Counted from the first letter of the stretch, positions 26,177-35,540 are shown. The stretch is 64,000 nt of DNA from Halomonas getboli (GCF_023094245.1 NZ_JALMEW010000001.1:451397-515396), one strand, 5' to 3'. A program made the numbers and translations. The notes: generated by a model from the sequence alone, not told the origin.

Positions 26177-26534
26177 GCTGTCGCTGTGTGCCCAGGGGCT
26201 GTCGGCCCTGGGCGTGGTGATATGTCTGGGTGTGCAGGCGCCCTGGTGGGCAACCGTCTTGGCGGCGAGCGTGATGCTCGCGATGCTGATCGATGCGGCG
26301 CGGCGTCGCCCCAGGGGGATGCTGTGGCTTCAGCCTCGGGAGAACGAGGCGCCGCTAGGCGCCTGGCGAGACGAGAAGGACGAGGCGTGGCGAGAGGCGC
26401 CGCTGCGCTGCGACCACCTGGGGCCCTGGCTGATCGGCCTGCGTCTCTCCGGCAGGCGCCTGTGGCTCTGGCCCGATAGCGGCGATGCCGCCTCCCTGCG
26501 GCGTCTGCGCAAGGCGCTGCGTTCTCTTCCCTGA
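26136..26534 (+). CDS. ygfX: YgfX-family membrane protein
   Basis: 132 residues. Two hydrophobic segments (about 17-50) are followed by a hydrophilic domain with a conserved Trp/Leu-rich stretch (GPWLIGLRLSGRRLWLWPDS). Position right after sdhE is the standard arrangement for YgfX (CptA), reported in E. coli as an inhibitor of cell division and morphology paired with SdhE as toxin/antitoxin; that role is disputed. The ATG inside sdhE gives a 41-base overlap, longer than usual but with no better start. Confidence 0.8.
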   Translation: MPRPPITITIVPSRLSLCAQGLSALGVVICLGVQAPWWATVLAASVMLAMLIDAARRRPRGMLWLQPRENEAPLGAWRDEKDEAWREAPLRCDHLGPWLIGLRLSGRRLWLWPDSGDAASLRRLRKALRSLP

Positions 26535-26692
26535 TTCAGGCGTCCTTCATTCGCGGCGCCTGCCTCGACTTTCCGCGTTTTCCTTTCCTGCCGTTGTGGC
26601 TTCTGCTGCGTCCGGCCGGCGTCTCTTGGTGCCGAGTCGGCATGTTCGCCCCGCGTTCCTTCGATGCGTGCGACATCGGCGTGGGCGCGATC

Positions 26693-28279
26693 TCAGTCGG
26701 CGCTCGGGGCCAGGTCGCCCAGGTGGATGCGTGATGGCTGCGGTGCGGGGTCGCCGTGCAGCGGACAGTCAGGGTTGAAGTGCAGGCCGCGGGACTCGCG
26801 GCGTGCCCGGGCGCTGGCCACGGTGAGGCGCGCCAGGCGCAAGGCGTGCCATAGCCGATAAAGGCTGACACTGGGCGCGGCGTCGGCGATGCGCGGTGCC
26901 AGGCGCTCGGCGAGTTCGGCGAGACGCTGCTCGGCCGTGGCGAGCCCGGCGTCGTGGCGCACGATGGCGACGTTCTCGCTCATGATGGTGCGTACGCGGG
27001 CCAGCATCTCGCCACATTCCGCCTCCGGGATCGCCGTCCGGCCGGGCCGCCAGGGCGTCAGCGGGGCGTTCTCGTCAGGTACCGCCCGGCACAGGCGCCG
27101 GGCGCAGCTGCGGGCGAAGGCCAGGCATTCCAGCAGCGAGTTGCTGGCCATGCGGTTGGCGCCGTGCAGGCCGGTGCCGGCGACTTCCCCCACCGCATAG
27201 AGGCGCGGCACCGTGGTGGCGCCATCGAGATCCGTGTGCACGCCGCCGCAGCTGTAGTGGGCGGCCGGCACCACCGGGATCGGTTCCTGGGCGATGTCGA
27301 TGCCGCGCGCGGCGCAGTGAGCGTGGATGGTGGGGAAGTGGTGGCGAATGACCGCCTCCCCCAGGTGGCGCACGTCGAGCCATACGTGGTCGGTACCGCT
27401 GCGCTGCATCTCGGCGTCGATGGCGCGGGCGACAACGTCGCGGGGGGCGAGTTCGGCGCGCGGGTCGACCTCGGGCATGAAGCGGTGCCCCTCGGCGTCG
27501 AGCAGATGGCCGCCTTCGCCGCGTACGGCTTCGCTGATCAGGAAGGGAGGACCGTCCGGATCGAACAGGCAGGTCGGGTGGAACTGCTGGAATTCCAGGT
27601 TCATCAGCTCGGCGCCGAGCTCGGCCGCCATCAGCATGCCTTCGCCGCAGGCCGGATCGGGGCTGGTGGTGTGGCGGAACAGGCCGCTGGCGCCGCCGGT
27701 GGCCAGCACGGTGTCCGCTGCCGGCAGTTCCACCAGGTTGCCTGGCTCGTCGAGGCAGCGGGCGCCCCGGCAGTGGCCGGCGGCATCACCGATCAGGCCG
27801 ATGGCGGTCAGGTCGGTGCGCAGGCGGATACCCGGGTGGGCCTCGACGTGCTGGCGCAGGGTCTCGACCACGGCGCGACCGGTGGCGTCGTCGGCGTGGA
27901 TGATGCGGCGCGCGCCGTGCCCGCCTTCCCGGGTCAGGTGATACGGATAGCGGGCCTCGGGGTCGGGATCCGGCGTGAAGGGCACGCCCAGCGACAGCAA
28001 CCACGCGATGGCGGCCGGCCCCTGCTCCACGGTAAAGCGCACGGCGGCCTCGTCGCACAGGCCGTCGCCGGCCACCAGGGTGTCGGCGACGTGGGCTTCG
28101 ACATCGTCGTCCGGCGACAGCACGGCGGCGATGCCGCCCTGGGCCCAGCGGCTGGCGCCCAGCGCCTCGCGGGACGGCTGCAGCAGCGTCACCGGGCGTT
28201 GGTCGGCAATCTCCAGCGCCAGTACCAGGCCGGCGATACCGCCGCCGATGATCAGGGTCTCTTGGGGGCTGTCGGGCAT
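26693..28279 (-). CDS. nadB: L-aspartate oxidase
   Basis: 528-residue FAD enzyme that makes iminoaspartate, the first step of de novo NAD synthesis. The dinucleotide motif is IIGGGIAGLVLALE at the N-terminus. The substrate region includes HTREGG-like HLTREGGHGARR, and the late GEVAGTGLHGANRMASNSLLE is diagnostic of NadB versus succinate dehydrogenase flavoprotein. It is convergent with sdhE-ygfX, as seen around nadB in pseudomonads, and begins 27 bp after the FUSC-family gene. Confidence 0.95.
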   Translation of the reverse strand: MPDSPQETLIIGGGIAGLVLALEIADQRPVTLLQPSREALGASRWAQGGIAAVLSPDDDVEAHVADTLVAGDGLCDEAAVRFTVEQGPAAIAWLLSLGVPFTPDPDPEARYPYHLTREGGHGARRIIHADDATGRAVVETLRQHVEAHPGIRLRTDLTAIGLIGDAAGHCRGARCLDEPGNLVELPAADTVLATGGASGLFRHTTSPDPACGEGMLMAAELGAELMNLEFQQFHPTCLFDPDGPPFLISEAVRGEGGHLLDAEGHRFMPEVDPRAELAPRDVVARAIDAEMQRSGTDHVWLDVRHLGEAVIRHHFPTIHAHCAARGIDIAQEPIPVVPAAHYSCGGVHTDLDGATTVPRLYAVGEVAGTGLHGANRMASNSLLECLAFARSCARRLCRAVPDENAPLTPWRPGRTAIPEAECGEMLARVRTIMSENVAIVRHDAGLATAEQRLAELAERLAPRIADAAPSVSLYRLWHALRLARLTVASARARRESRGLHFNPDCPLHGDPAPQPSRIHLGDLAPSAD

Positions 28280-28306
28280 CGGAGGGTTCCTTGCATGGCG
28301 GAGGCG

Positions 28307-29434
28307 TCAGCGTGGCGCTTTGCCGGTATCCTGAGGCTCGAGCAGGCCGTGACGCGTGGCGCCCTTGCGCAGGCGGCGGCTGGGCAGACGCTCGAGGCTG
28401 CCCAGGCTCTCGATCAGCTCGCCGGTCAGGCGGGCCAGCTCGCGGTTGAGCCACAGGTAGCCGCTGGGGCTGAACAATCTCCGGCCGTCATCGCCGTAGG
28501 CGTCGCCGGCGAGATCGGCGTGGCGCTGCAGATCGAAGGGCGCGAGCTCGACGTCGATGGGGTGGCCGGTGCGGACCTGGAAGGCCAGGGTGCCGATGCC
28601 GCGGGCCAGGGTGTGCTGCTGGTCGCGCAGCCCGTCCATGGCATCGATGCGCTCGTGGCCGGCGCGGGTGTTCCAGTGGGTCTCCAGCAGCAGCTCGATG
28701 GTCGAGAACATGCGGCGCTGCAGGGAAATGAGCGCGTCCAGCTCGACGCGGGTCAGCCGGTTCTCGCGGTGGATGGCGTCCACCAGGCCGCGCTGCTTGA
28801 CCAGCAGCTTGCTGCAGCCCTTGAGCAGCTCGTGAGTGTCGAGATCGGGCGGGGCGCTGGCCGAGGTGTGGGCGTGATAGAGACGAGCCATGTGGTCCAG
28901 ATGATCGGCCAGGGCGAAGCGCAGCAGGTCGGTGGCCTTGTGAGGCAGGACCAGCACGGTGACGCCGATGCCGATCAGCGTGCCCAGCAGCACGTTGAGG
29001 CTGCGCCACAGGGCGACGTCCAGCTCTGGCGTGCTGCCGCCGATGACCAGCAGCAGGCTGATGGCGAACATCAGGCCGCCGTAGCCGAAGCGCTTGCTGA
29101 ACGTGTACCAGGTGACCGCGGCGATGCCGGCCAGTGCGCCCAGAGGAACGAGGCTCGGCGAGGGCAGGGGAATGACGATCAGCAGCAGCCCCCAGAGGGC
29201 GCCCAGCAGGGTGCCGAGCAGGCGCTGGCGCCCCTTGTCGAGCACGCCGCCGATATGGGGCAGGTTGCCCATCACCATGACGGTGCTGACCAGTGCCCAG
29301 CCGCGGTGGGGGATCTCGAAGGGTTCGGTGATGGCGTAGGTGATGACCATGGCCAGCACGACGCGCAGCACGTGCAGCGTGCGGCGATGCCGATTCGTGA
29401 AGTAGGGGTCTCGGAGCAGGCGCACCAGCTTCAT
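28307..29434 (-). CDS. FUSC-family inner-membrane protein (putative aromatic-acid or efflux transporter)
   Basis: 375 residues. Five to six hydrophobic helices in the first 190 residues (with HRGWALVSTVMVMGNLPHIGG and the repeated GLLLIVIPLPSPS/GTLIGIGVTVLVLP pattern) are followed by a cytosolic helical domain of about 170 residues. This matches the half-size FUSC/YccS/AaeB-like group, whose members export aromatic acids or are uncharacterised. The start was chosen at MKLVRLL; upstream sequence runs into tRNA-Leu. Probably cotranscribed with nadB. Confidence 0.85.
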   Translation of the reverse strand: MKLVRLLRDPYFTNRHRRTLHVLRVVLAMVITYAITEPFEIPHRGWALVSTVMVMGNLPHIGGVLDKGRQRLLGTLLGALWGLLLIVIPLPSPSLVPLGALAGIAAVTWYTFSKRFGYGGLMFAISLLLVIGGSTPELDVALWRSLNVLLGTLIGIGVTVLVLPHKATDLLRFALADHLDHMARLYHAHTSASAPPDLDTHELLKGCSKLLVKQRGLVDAIHRENRLTRVELDALISLQRRMFSTIELLLETHWNTRAGHERIDAMDGLRDQQHTLARGIGTLAFQVRTGHPIDVELAPFDLQRHADLAGDAYGDDGRRLFSPSGYLWLNRELARLTGELIESLGSLERLPSRRLRKGATRHGLLEPQDTGKAPR

Positions 29435-29483
29435 GGGAGGGGAGTACCGTTGACAGGTCAGCCCATGGCGGGTCGGGAGATCA

Positions 29484-29570
29484 TGGTGCCCGGAGCCGGG
29501 CTCGAACCGGCACGGTGTTACCACCGAGGGATTTTAAGTCCCTTGCGTCTACCAATTTCGCCATCCGGGC
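29484..29570 (-). tRNA. tRNA-Leu(UAA)
   Basis: 87 nt including encoded CCA. Acceptor GCCCGGA pairs with TCCGGGC, a long variable arm typical of tRNA-Leu is present, and the anticodon loop is CTTAAAA with anticodon TAA. Third gene of the Gly-Cys-Leu tRNA cluster. Confidence 0.96.
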
Positions 29571-29600
29571 GGGGATTCGAGCGCACAGCTAAAGGAATGA

Positions 29601-29674
29601 TGGAGGCTGGAGTCGGAATCGAACCGGCGTACACGGAGTTGCAGTCCGCTGCATAACCACTCTGCCATCCAGCC
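29601..29674 (-). tRNA. tRNA-Cys(GCA)
   Basis: 74 nt including CCA. Acceptor GGCTGGA pairs with TCCAGCC; anticodon loop ACTGCAA with anticodon GCA. Middle gene of the cluster, 30 bp from tRNA-Leu. Confidence 0.96.
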
Positions 29675-29780
29675 TCAAGGATCGTGCCATCCGTGGGGGA
29701 TGGAGCGAAGACGATGGCCCGTCTTGCGCATTGATCCGGTCGAGTCAGTTCTCTTCGCCGAAGCGTGTCTTCGAAGAGAG

Positions 29781-29855
29781 TGGAGCGGGAAACGAGATTC
29801 GAACTCGCGACCCTCGCCTTGGCAAGGCGATGCTCTACCACTGAGCTATTCCCGC
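29781..29855 (-). tRNA. tRNA-Gly(GCC)
   Basis: 75 nt including CCA. Acceptor GCGGGAA pairs with TTCCCGC; anticodon loop TTGCCAA with anticodon GCC. First gene of the cluster, 106 bp from tRNA-Cys and about 10 nt from the promoter start point. Confidence 0.96.
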
Positions 29856-29870
29856 CTGACTCGAGGACGT

Positions 29871-29898
29871 ATTATACGGATAAGTCGGTGACTGTCAA
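29871..29898 (-). promoter_or_regulatory. Consensus sigma-70 promoter of the Gly-Cys-Leu tRNA cluster
   Basis: Minus strand: TTGACA (29893-29898), 16-bp spacer, TATAAT (29871-29876), both hexamers perfect. It lies in the gap after the pgsA stop at 29918, so the tRNAs do not depend on pgsA transcription. Confidence 0.92.
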
Positions 29899-29917
29899 AC
29901 GCTTTTCTCGACTGCCG

Positions 29918-30466
29918 TTACATTGAATCGCTGAGATGCGGCCAGGCGGCACGCAGGTACTGGATCATCGACCACAGGGTCAGCAGGGCCGCGGCGTACA
30001 GCGTGATGATGCCCAGCATGGCGATCGGCGTGCCGGGGGCGAAGCCCAGCAGCATCAGCAGGGCGATCATCTGCAGCGTGGTCTTGATCTTGCCGATCCA
30101 GGACACCGCCACCTTGCCGCGCTTGCCCATCTCGGCCATCCACTCGCGCAGCGCCGAGATCACGATCTCGCGGCCGATGATCACCAGCGCCGGCAGCGTC
30201 AGCCAGCTGGCATCGTAGCGCTCGATCAGCAGCGCCAGGGCCACGGCCACCATCAGCTTGTCGGCCACCGGATCGAGGAAGGCGCCAAATGGCGTCGACT
30301 GGTTCCAGCGCCGGGCCAGGTAGCCGTCCAGCCAGTCGGTGATCGAGGCCAGCCCGAACAGGGCGCCGGTGGCCAGCAGGCTCCACGAGAAGGGCAGATA
30401 GAACAGCACGACCAGCAGCGGGATGAAGACGATTCTGGCCAGGGTCAGGAGGTTGGGAATGTTCAT
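29918..30466 (-). CDS. pgsA: CDP-diacylglycerol-glycerol-3-phosphate 3-phosphatidyltransferase
   Basis: 182-residue inner-membrane enzyme making phosphatidylglycerophosphate for phosphatidylglycerol synthesis. The CDP-alcohol phosphotransferase motif D-x2-D-G-x2-A-R-x8-G-x3-D-x3-D reads [15 protein letters not shown]...[11 protein letters not shown]. Four to five hydrophobic helices. It follows uvrC, the conserved gammaproteobacterial order. Confidence 0.97.
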   Translation of the reverse strand: MNIPNLLTLARIVFIPLLVVLFYLPFSWSLLATGALFGLASITDWLDGYLARRWNQSTPFGAFLDPVADKLMVAVALALLIERYDASWLTLPALVIIGREIVISALREWMAEMGKRGKVAVSWIGKIKTTLQMIALLMLLGFAPGTPIAMLGIITLYAAALLTLWSMIQYLRAAWPHLSDSM

Positions 30467-30529
30467 CGAAGCTGCGGTCCTTGCCTGAGGGTTCGAGAGT
30501 TGGGCCCATTCTATCCCGCGAGGCGATGC

Positions 30530-30592
30530 TCATCCATGCGGGGCGCGATGAATGGTGTCGGTGGCGTTGCCTCGTGTTCTGGCGAGCGGTAT
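30530..30592 (-). pseudogene. Relic in-frame duplication of the uvrC 3' end
   Basis: Immediately after the uvrC TAA, the same reading frame continues for 20 codons to a TGA and reads LARTRGNATDTIHRAPHG. The real UvrC end reads LARVPGISATLADTIHRALHG. The last 33 bases of the two copies differ at only four positions (30530-30562 against 30593-30625). This is a 63-bp partial tandem duplication that has decayed with small deletions. Confidence 0.8.
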
Positions 30593-32407
30593 TTATCCAT
30601 GCAGGGCGCGGTGAATGGTGTCGGCCAGGGTGGCGCTGATGCCGGGCACCCGGGCGAGCTCGTCGCGGCTGGCCTTCTGCACGCCCTGCAGGCCGCCGAA
30701 GAAGCGCAGCAGCTCGCGCCGCCGGCGCGGGCCGACGCCGGGGATGTCCTCCAGCGTCGAGGTGCGCCGGGCCTTGTCGCGGCGGGTGCGGTGGCCGGTG
30801 ATGGCGAAGCGGTGCGATTCGTCGCGGATGTGCTGCAGCAGGTGCAGCGCCGGCGAGGTGGCATCGAGATCCAGGGTGCGGTCGACGGTCTCCAGGTAGA
30901 GGATCTCGAGCCCCGCCTTGCGGGTGCTGCCCTTGGCCACGCCGAGCAGCATCACGCCGGTCACGCCGAGCTCGGCGAACACCTCGCGGGCCATGTTGAG
31001 TTGCCCCTTCCCGCCGTCGACCACCAGGATGTCCGGCCGCGCGCCTTCGCCCTCGGCGAGGCGCTTGAAGCGGCGGGTCAGGGCCTGGCGCATGGCGGCG
31101 TAGTCGTCGCCGGGCTCGATGCCCGCGATATTGAAGCGACGATAGTCGGACTTGCGCGGGCCGTCGGCATCGAACACCACGCAGGAGGCCACGGTGGCCT
31201 CGCCCTGGCTGTGGCTGATGTCGAAGCATTCCAGGCGTTCCGGGGGCTGCTCGAGGCCGAGCGCCTCGCGCAGCGCCTCGAAGCGCTTCGCGAGCTGGGT
31301 CTGGTTGGCCAGCTGGCCGGCCAGCTGCTGTTCGGCGTTGGTGCGGGCCAGCTCCTGCCACTGGGCGCGGTGGCTGCGCACCTGATCGGTGACGCGGATG
31401 CGCCTGCCGGCGTGTTCGCTCAGCGCCCGGGCCAGCAGCTCGGCGTCTGGCAGCGGGTGGCTGGTGATGATCTCGGCGGGAATCTCCCGGGCCTGGCCGA
31501 GATAGAACTGGCTGACGAATTCGCCGAGCAGTGCCTCGGGGTCCAGGTCCAGGCCGTTGGTCGGCTGATGATGGCGGGCGCCGAGCAGACGCCCCTGGCG
31601 AATCGCGAGCACCGAGATGCACAGTGCGCCGGGACGCGAGGCCAGGGCGAAGACGTCCGCGTCGCCGCTGCCGGTGTCGACGAACTGGCGCTGCTGCAGC
31701 TGGCGCAGCTGCTGGATCTGGTCGCGCAGCCGGGCCGCTTCCTCGAACTCGAGGGCCTGGCTGGCGGCCTCCATGTCGCGGGTCAGCTCCCGGGTCACGG
31801 CCTCGCTCTTGCCTTCCAGGCACTGGATGGCGTGCTCGAGATCGCGCCGATAGTCTGCCTCCGAGATGTAGCCCACGCAGGGTGCGCTGCAGCGACTGAT
31901 CTGATACTGCAGGCAGGGTCGGGTGCGATGGGCGAAGACGCTGTCCTCGCAGTTGCGGATGCGGAAGATCTTCTGCATCAGCGACAGGCTCTCGCGGACC
32001 GCGGTGCTGCTCGGATAGGGACCCAGATAGCGACCGTCGTCCTGACGGGTGCGGGCCCGCTTGTATTCCAGCGCCGGGTAGGGATGGCGGTCGGTGACGA
32101 ACACGAAGGGGTAGGACTTGTCGTCCCGCAGCAGGATGTTATAGGGCGGACGCTGTTCCTTGATCAGCGTCTGTTCGAGCAGCAGTGCCTCGGTTTCGCT
32201 GTTGGTCACCGTGACCTGGATGTCGGCGATGCGCGCCACCAGCGCCTGGGTCTTGGTGTTCAACGCGCCGCGGAAGTAGCTGGCCAGGCGGGCCTTCAGG
32301 CGGCGTGCCTTGCCCACATAGAGGGTCTCGCCGCGCTCGTCGAGCATGCGGTAGACGCCGGGGGCTTCGGTGACGGTGGCGAGGAACTGACGCGAATCGA
32401 AACTCAT
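30593..32407 (-). CDS. uvrC: Excinuclease ABC subunit C
   Basis: 604 residues, close to the usual 610. The N-terminal GIY-YIG nuclease (GVYRMLDERGETLYVGKA) makes the 3' incision; a UVR segment around 200-240 (EAASQALEFEEAARLRDQIQ) binds UvrB. The RNase H-like nuclease with CFDISHSQGEATVASCVVF and DILVVDGGKGQL makes the 5' incision, and a helix-hairpin-helix pair (EDIPGVGPRRRRELL, LARVPGISATLAD) closes the protein. It lies 66 bp after gacA, the classic uvrY-uvrC pair. Confidence 0.98.
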   Translation of the reverse strand: MSFDSRQFLATVTEAPGVYRMLDERGETLYVGKARRLKARLASYFRGALNTKTQALVARIADIQVTVTNSETEALLLEQTLIKEQRPPYNILLRDDKSYPFVFVTDRHPYPALEYKRARTRQDDGRYLGPYPSSTAVRESLSLMQKIFRIRNCEDSVFAHRTRPCLQYQISRCSAPCVGYISEADYRRDLEHAIQCLEGKSEAVTRELTRDMEAASQALEFEEAARLRDQIQQLRQLQQRQFVDTGSGDADVFALASRPGALCISVLAIRQGRLLGARHHQPTNGLDLDPEALLGEFVSQFYLGQAREIPAEIITSHPLPDAELLARALSEHAGRRIRVTDQVRSHRAQWQELARTNAEQQLAGQLANQTQLAKRFEALREALGLEQPPERLECFDISHSQGEATVASCVVFDADGPRKSDYRRFNIAGIEPGDDYAAMRQALTRRFKRLAEGEGARPDILVVDGGKGQLNMAREVFAELGVTGVMLLGVAKGSTRKAGLEILYLETVDRTLDLDATSPALHLLQHIRDESHRFAITGHRTRRDKARRTSTLEDIPGVGPRRRRELLRFFGGLQGVQKASRDELARVPGISATLADTIHRALHG

Positions 32408-32473
32408 CGGGCGGCGGTCTGGCGTGGATGGAGACTCATCCTATCAGACTCGCCGCCGAACAGGGTGGTGGGG

Positions 32474-33121
32474 TTATTCCACCTCGCTGAAACCGTCGAC
32501 CAGTCCGTGGCGCAGCCCCAGGTGCGTCAGCTCGACGTCAGAATGCACGTCGAGCTTCTCGAAGATGCGATAGCGATAGGTGTTGACGGTCTTGGGGCTC
32601 AGGAACATGCGGTCGGCGATATCGGCGACCTTCTGGCAGTTGACGATCATCATCGCCACCTGCAGCTCGCGCTGGGAGAGCTGATCGAAGGGGTTGTCGC
32701 TGGCGTCGATGCGCGACAGTACCAGGCGCTGGGCGATCTCGGGGCTGACGTAGCGCTGCCCGGCGAAGACGCTGCGCACCGCGGTGACCATCTCGTCGTG
32801 CTGCGAACCCTTGCTGATGAAGCCGTGGGCGCCGGCGTCGAGCAGGCGCTGGGCGAAGGTGTCCTCGAGGAAGGCGGTCAGCACCAGGATGCGGATGTCC
32901 TGGGTGAAGCGGTGGATCTTGCGGGTGGCTTCCAGCCCGCCGATACCGGGCATGCGTATGTCCATCAGCACGATATCCGGCTTGAGTTCACGGGCCAGGC
33001 GAATGGCCTCCTCGCCATCCGCGGCTTCGCCCACGATGGAAATGTCCGGCTCGGCATCGAGCAGGTGGGCGATACTGGTCCTTACCAGGTGGTGGTCGTC
33101 GGCAACGAGAACCCTGATCAA
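32474..33121 (-). CDS. gacA: Response regulator GacA/UvrY
   Basis: 215 residues: receiver domain with Asp8/Asp9, phospho-acceptor Asp54 (VLMDIRMPG) and Lys104 in FISKG, followed by a LuxR-type helix-turn-helix (LSQRELQVAMMIVNCQKVADIADRMFLSPKTVNTY region). With the kinase GacS/BarA it activates Csr/Rsm small RNAs. A probable RNA of that class lies at 17716-17885 in this window. Followed by uvrC and pgsA. Confidence 0.95.
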   Translation of the reverse strand: MIRVLVADDHHLVRTSIAHLLDAEPDISIVGEAADGEEAIRLARELKPDIVLMDIRMPGIGGLEATRKIHRFTQDIRILVLTAFLEDTFAQRLLDAGAHGFISKGSQHDEMVTAVRSVFAGQRYVSPEIAQRLVLSRIDASDNPFDQLSQRELQVAMMIVNCQKVADIADRMFLSPKTVNTYRYRIFEKLDVHSDVELTHLGLRHGLVDGFSEVE

Positions 33122-33254
33122 GGCAGGTGCTCCTCAAATAATGTTGAATGCGTCTGGCGCCGATACTGATGCCATGCTCAGACTCTAGCGTGGCACAACA
33201 TTGTCTTAAGGGGAATTGGCGCCCTCACAAGGTATGACTTTTCTCTCCAAGGTG

Positions 33255-33283
33255 TTGACGAGCGAGGGGAATGTTCGTAGTAT
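33255..33283 (+). promoter_or_regulatory. Sigma-70 promoter of tRNA-Ala copy 1
   Basis: TTGACG (33255-33260), 17-bp spacer, TAGTAT (33278-33283), then a GC-rich discriminator GCCTCG shared with the second copy. Confidence 0.85.
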
Positions 33284-33321
33284 TTGCCTCGTTCTCGCAA
33301 GGTAGCAATGCGAGCAACAGT

Positions 33322-33397
33322 GGGGCCTTAGCTCAGCTGGGAGAGCGCAACACTGGCAGTGTTGAGGTCAGCGGTTCGATCCCGCTAGGCTCCACCA
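33322..33397 (+). tRNA. tRNA-Ala(GGC), copy 1
   Basis: 76 nt with encoded CCA. Acceptor GGGGCCT pairs with AGGCTCC by one G-U; anticodon GGC in CTGGCAG. Identical to the second copy 241 bp downstream. Confidence 0.96.
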
Positions 33398-33410
33398 CCG
33401 AATATCGAAA

Positions 33411-33445
33411 ACCGCCCGATGCCTCGCGCATCGGGCGGTCTTTTT
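33411..33445 (+). terminator. Intrinsic terminator of tRNA-Ala copy 1
   Basis: 12-bp stem (33411-33422 with 33428-33439) then C and five T. Confidence 0.92.
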
Positions 33446-33494
33446 ATGCTCGACGAGCGGGGCGAGGCCGAGGAAAAAAGACGAGCTTCTTGGC

Positions 33495-33523
33495 TTGACG
33501 TCTCGGTTAAAGCAGCGTAGTAT
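33495..33523 (+). promoter_or_regulatory. Sigma-70 promoter of tRNA-Ala copy 2
   Basis: TTGACG (33495-33500), 17-bp spacer, TAGTAT (33518-33523), with the same downstream GCCTCGTTCTCGCAAGG leader as copy 1. Confidence 0.87.
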
Positions 33524-33562
33524 ACGCCTCGTTCTCGCAAGGCAGTAACGGCGAGCAACAGT

Positions 33563-33638
33563 GGGGCCTTAGCTCAGCTGGGAGAGCGCAACACTGGCAG
33601 TGTTGAGGTCAGCGGTTCGATCCCGCTAGGCTCCACCA
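33563..33638 (+). tRNA. tRNA-Ala(GGC), copy 2
   Basis: 76 nt, identical in sequence to copy 1, with encoded CCA and anticodon GGC. It has its own promoter and terminator, so the two are independent units rather than one transcript. Confidence 0.96.
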
Positions 33639-33650
33639 ACCGAATATCGA

Positions 33651-33690
33651 GACGCCGCCCGATGCACATGCATCGGGCGGCGTCTTTTTT
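33651..33690 (+). terminator. Intrinsic terminator of tRNA-Ala copy 2
   Basis: Perfect 16-bp stem (33651-33666 with 33669-33684) then six T. The inner part shares CCGCCCGATGC with the first terminator. Confidence 0.94.
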
Positions 33691-33821
33691 GCATGTCCAT
33701 TTCTGGTGTCCGTGGCGTTCTGCCTGACAGCGGGGCGCGCCTCTCTAAGCCTGCGACTTGGCTCGGCGTAGCGCGCCGGAGCCCCCGGCGCGCTCGTCGT
33801 CCATTGGGCCGTTCCAGTCGC

Positions 33822-34709
<888 letters not shown>

Positions 34710-34742
34710 TCATGCGATGGCGATAGAAGGCTAGCGTCGGGC

Positions 34743-35429
34743 TCAGCCCTTCAGCGCGTCCATCAGGCAGCGGGCGACCGGCTCGGAGGAGGGCGGGTTC
34801 TGCCCGGTGATCAGCCGGCCGTCCTGGCGGGTGTAGGGCGCGAAGTCGTCGGCCTTGGTGTACTTGCCGCCCTTGGCGATCAGTGCGTCTTCCACCAGCT
34901 GCGGGACGATCTGGGTCAGGCCTACGGCGTCTTCCTCGCCGTTGGTAAAGCCGGTGACCTCGCGGCCCTCCACCAGCGGCTTGCCCTGCTCGTCGCGGGC
35001 GTTGAGCAGCACGATCGGCGCGTGGCAGACCGCGGAAACCGGCTTGCCCTGGGCCCAGAAGGCCTCGATCAGGCGGATCGAGTCGGCGTCGTCGACCAGG
35101 TCCCACAGCGGGCCGTGGCCGCCGGGATAGAAGACGGCGTCATAGTCGTCGGCGCTGACGTCGGCCAGGCGATGGGTGGCGGCGAGCCGCGCCTTGGCGT
35201 CCGGGTCCTGCTGGAAGCGGCGGGTAGCCTCGGTCTGGCTCTCCTCGGCGTCGCTCTTGGGATCCAGCGGCGGCTGGCCGCCCTGGGGCGAGGCCAGGGT
35301 GAGCTCGGCGCCGGCGTCCTGGAAGACGTAATAGGGCGCGGCCAGCTCCTCGAGCCAGAAGCCGGTCTTCTCGCCGGTGTCGCCGAGGCGGTCGTGAGAG
35401 GTCAGCACGATCAGAATGCGCGGTGTCAT
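34743..35429 (-). CDS. DJ-1/PfpI (Hsp31-like) family protein
   Basis: 228 residues, class I glutamine-amidotransferase fold. The nucleophile elbow is AVCHAP (Cys followed by His), preceded by YDAVFYPGGHGPLWDL, the acidic/His region of Hsp31-like glyoxalase III and chaperone proteins. The N-terminus ILIVLTSHDRLGDTGEKTG matches that subgroup. It lies in a minus-strand group with dkgB and mdaB, suggesting a role in carbonyl or quinone stress; glyoxalase III activity is plausible but unproven. Confidence 0.88.
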   Translation of the reverse strand: MTPRILIVLTSHDRLGDTGEKTGFWLEELAAPYYVFQDAGAELTLASPQGGQPPLDPKSDAEESQTEATRRFQQDPDAKARLAATHRLADVSADDYDAVFYPGGHGPLWDLVDDADSIRLIEAFWAQGKPVSAVCHAPIVLLNARDEQGKPLVEGREVTGFTNGEEDAVGLTQIVPQLVEDALIAKGGKYTKADDFAPYTRQDGRLITGQNPPSSEPVARCLMDALKG

Positions 35430-35507
35430 CGAGGCGTCTCCTTGGTGTCGGGCCCGGCATACCGGGCCCGATGGATGGGGCGGGGGGTTATCAGCCTGGA
35501 CCGGATG

Positions 35508-35533
35508 TCGCCGCCGGTAAAGCCCGGCGGCGA
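35508..35533 (-). terminator. Hairpin after dkgB
   Basis: 10-bp stem (35508-35517 with 35524-35533) just after the dkgB stop; a second perfect 10-bp hairpin with loop CATA lies at 35448-35471. Neither has a T-tract, so they may attenuate rather than stop transcription into the PfpI-family gene. Confidence 0.4.
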
Positions 35534-35540
35534 TCGTCGC

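Noticed and set aside
26954-29656. 900-codon plus-strand frame opposite nadB and the FUSC gene
   Set aside because: It runs on through two tRNA genes and opposite NadB; not coding.
29936-33169. Open frame of more than 1000 codons on the plus strand, antisense to pgsA, uvrC and gacA
   Set aside because: Low-complexity Gly/Ala/Gln/His composition typical of frames opposite GC-rich genes; the minus strand holds three conserved genes.
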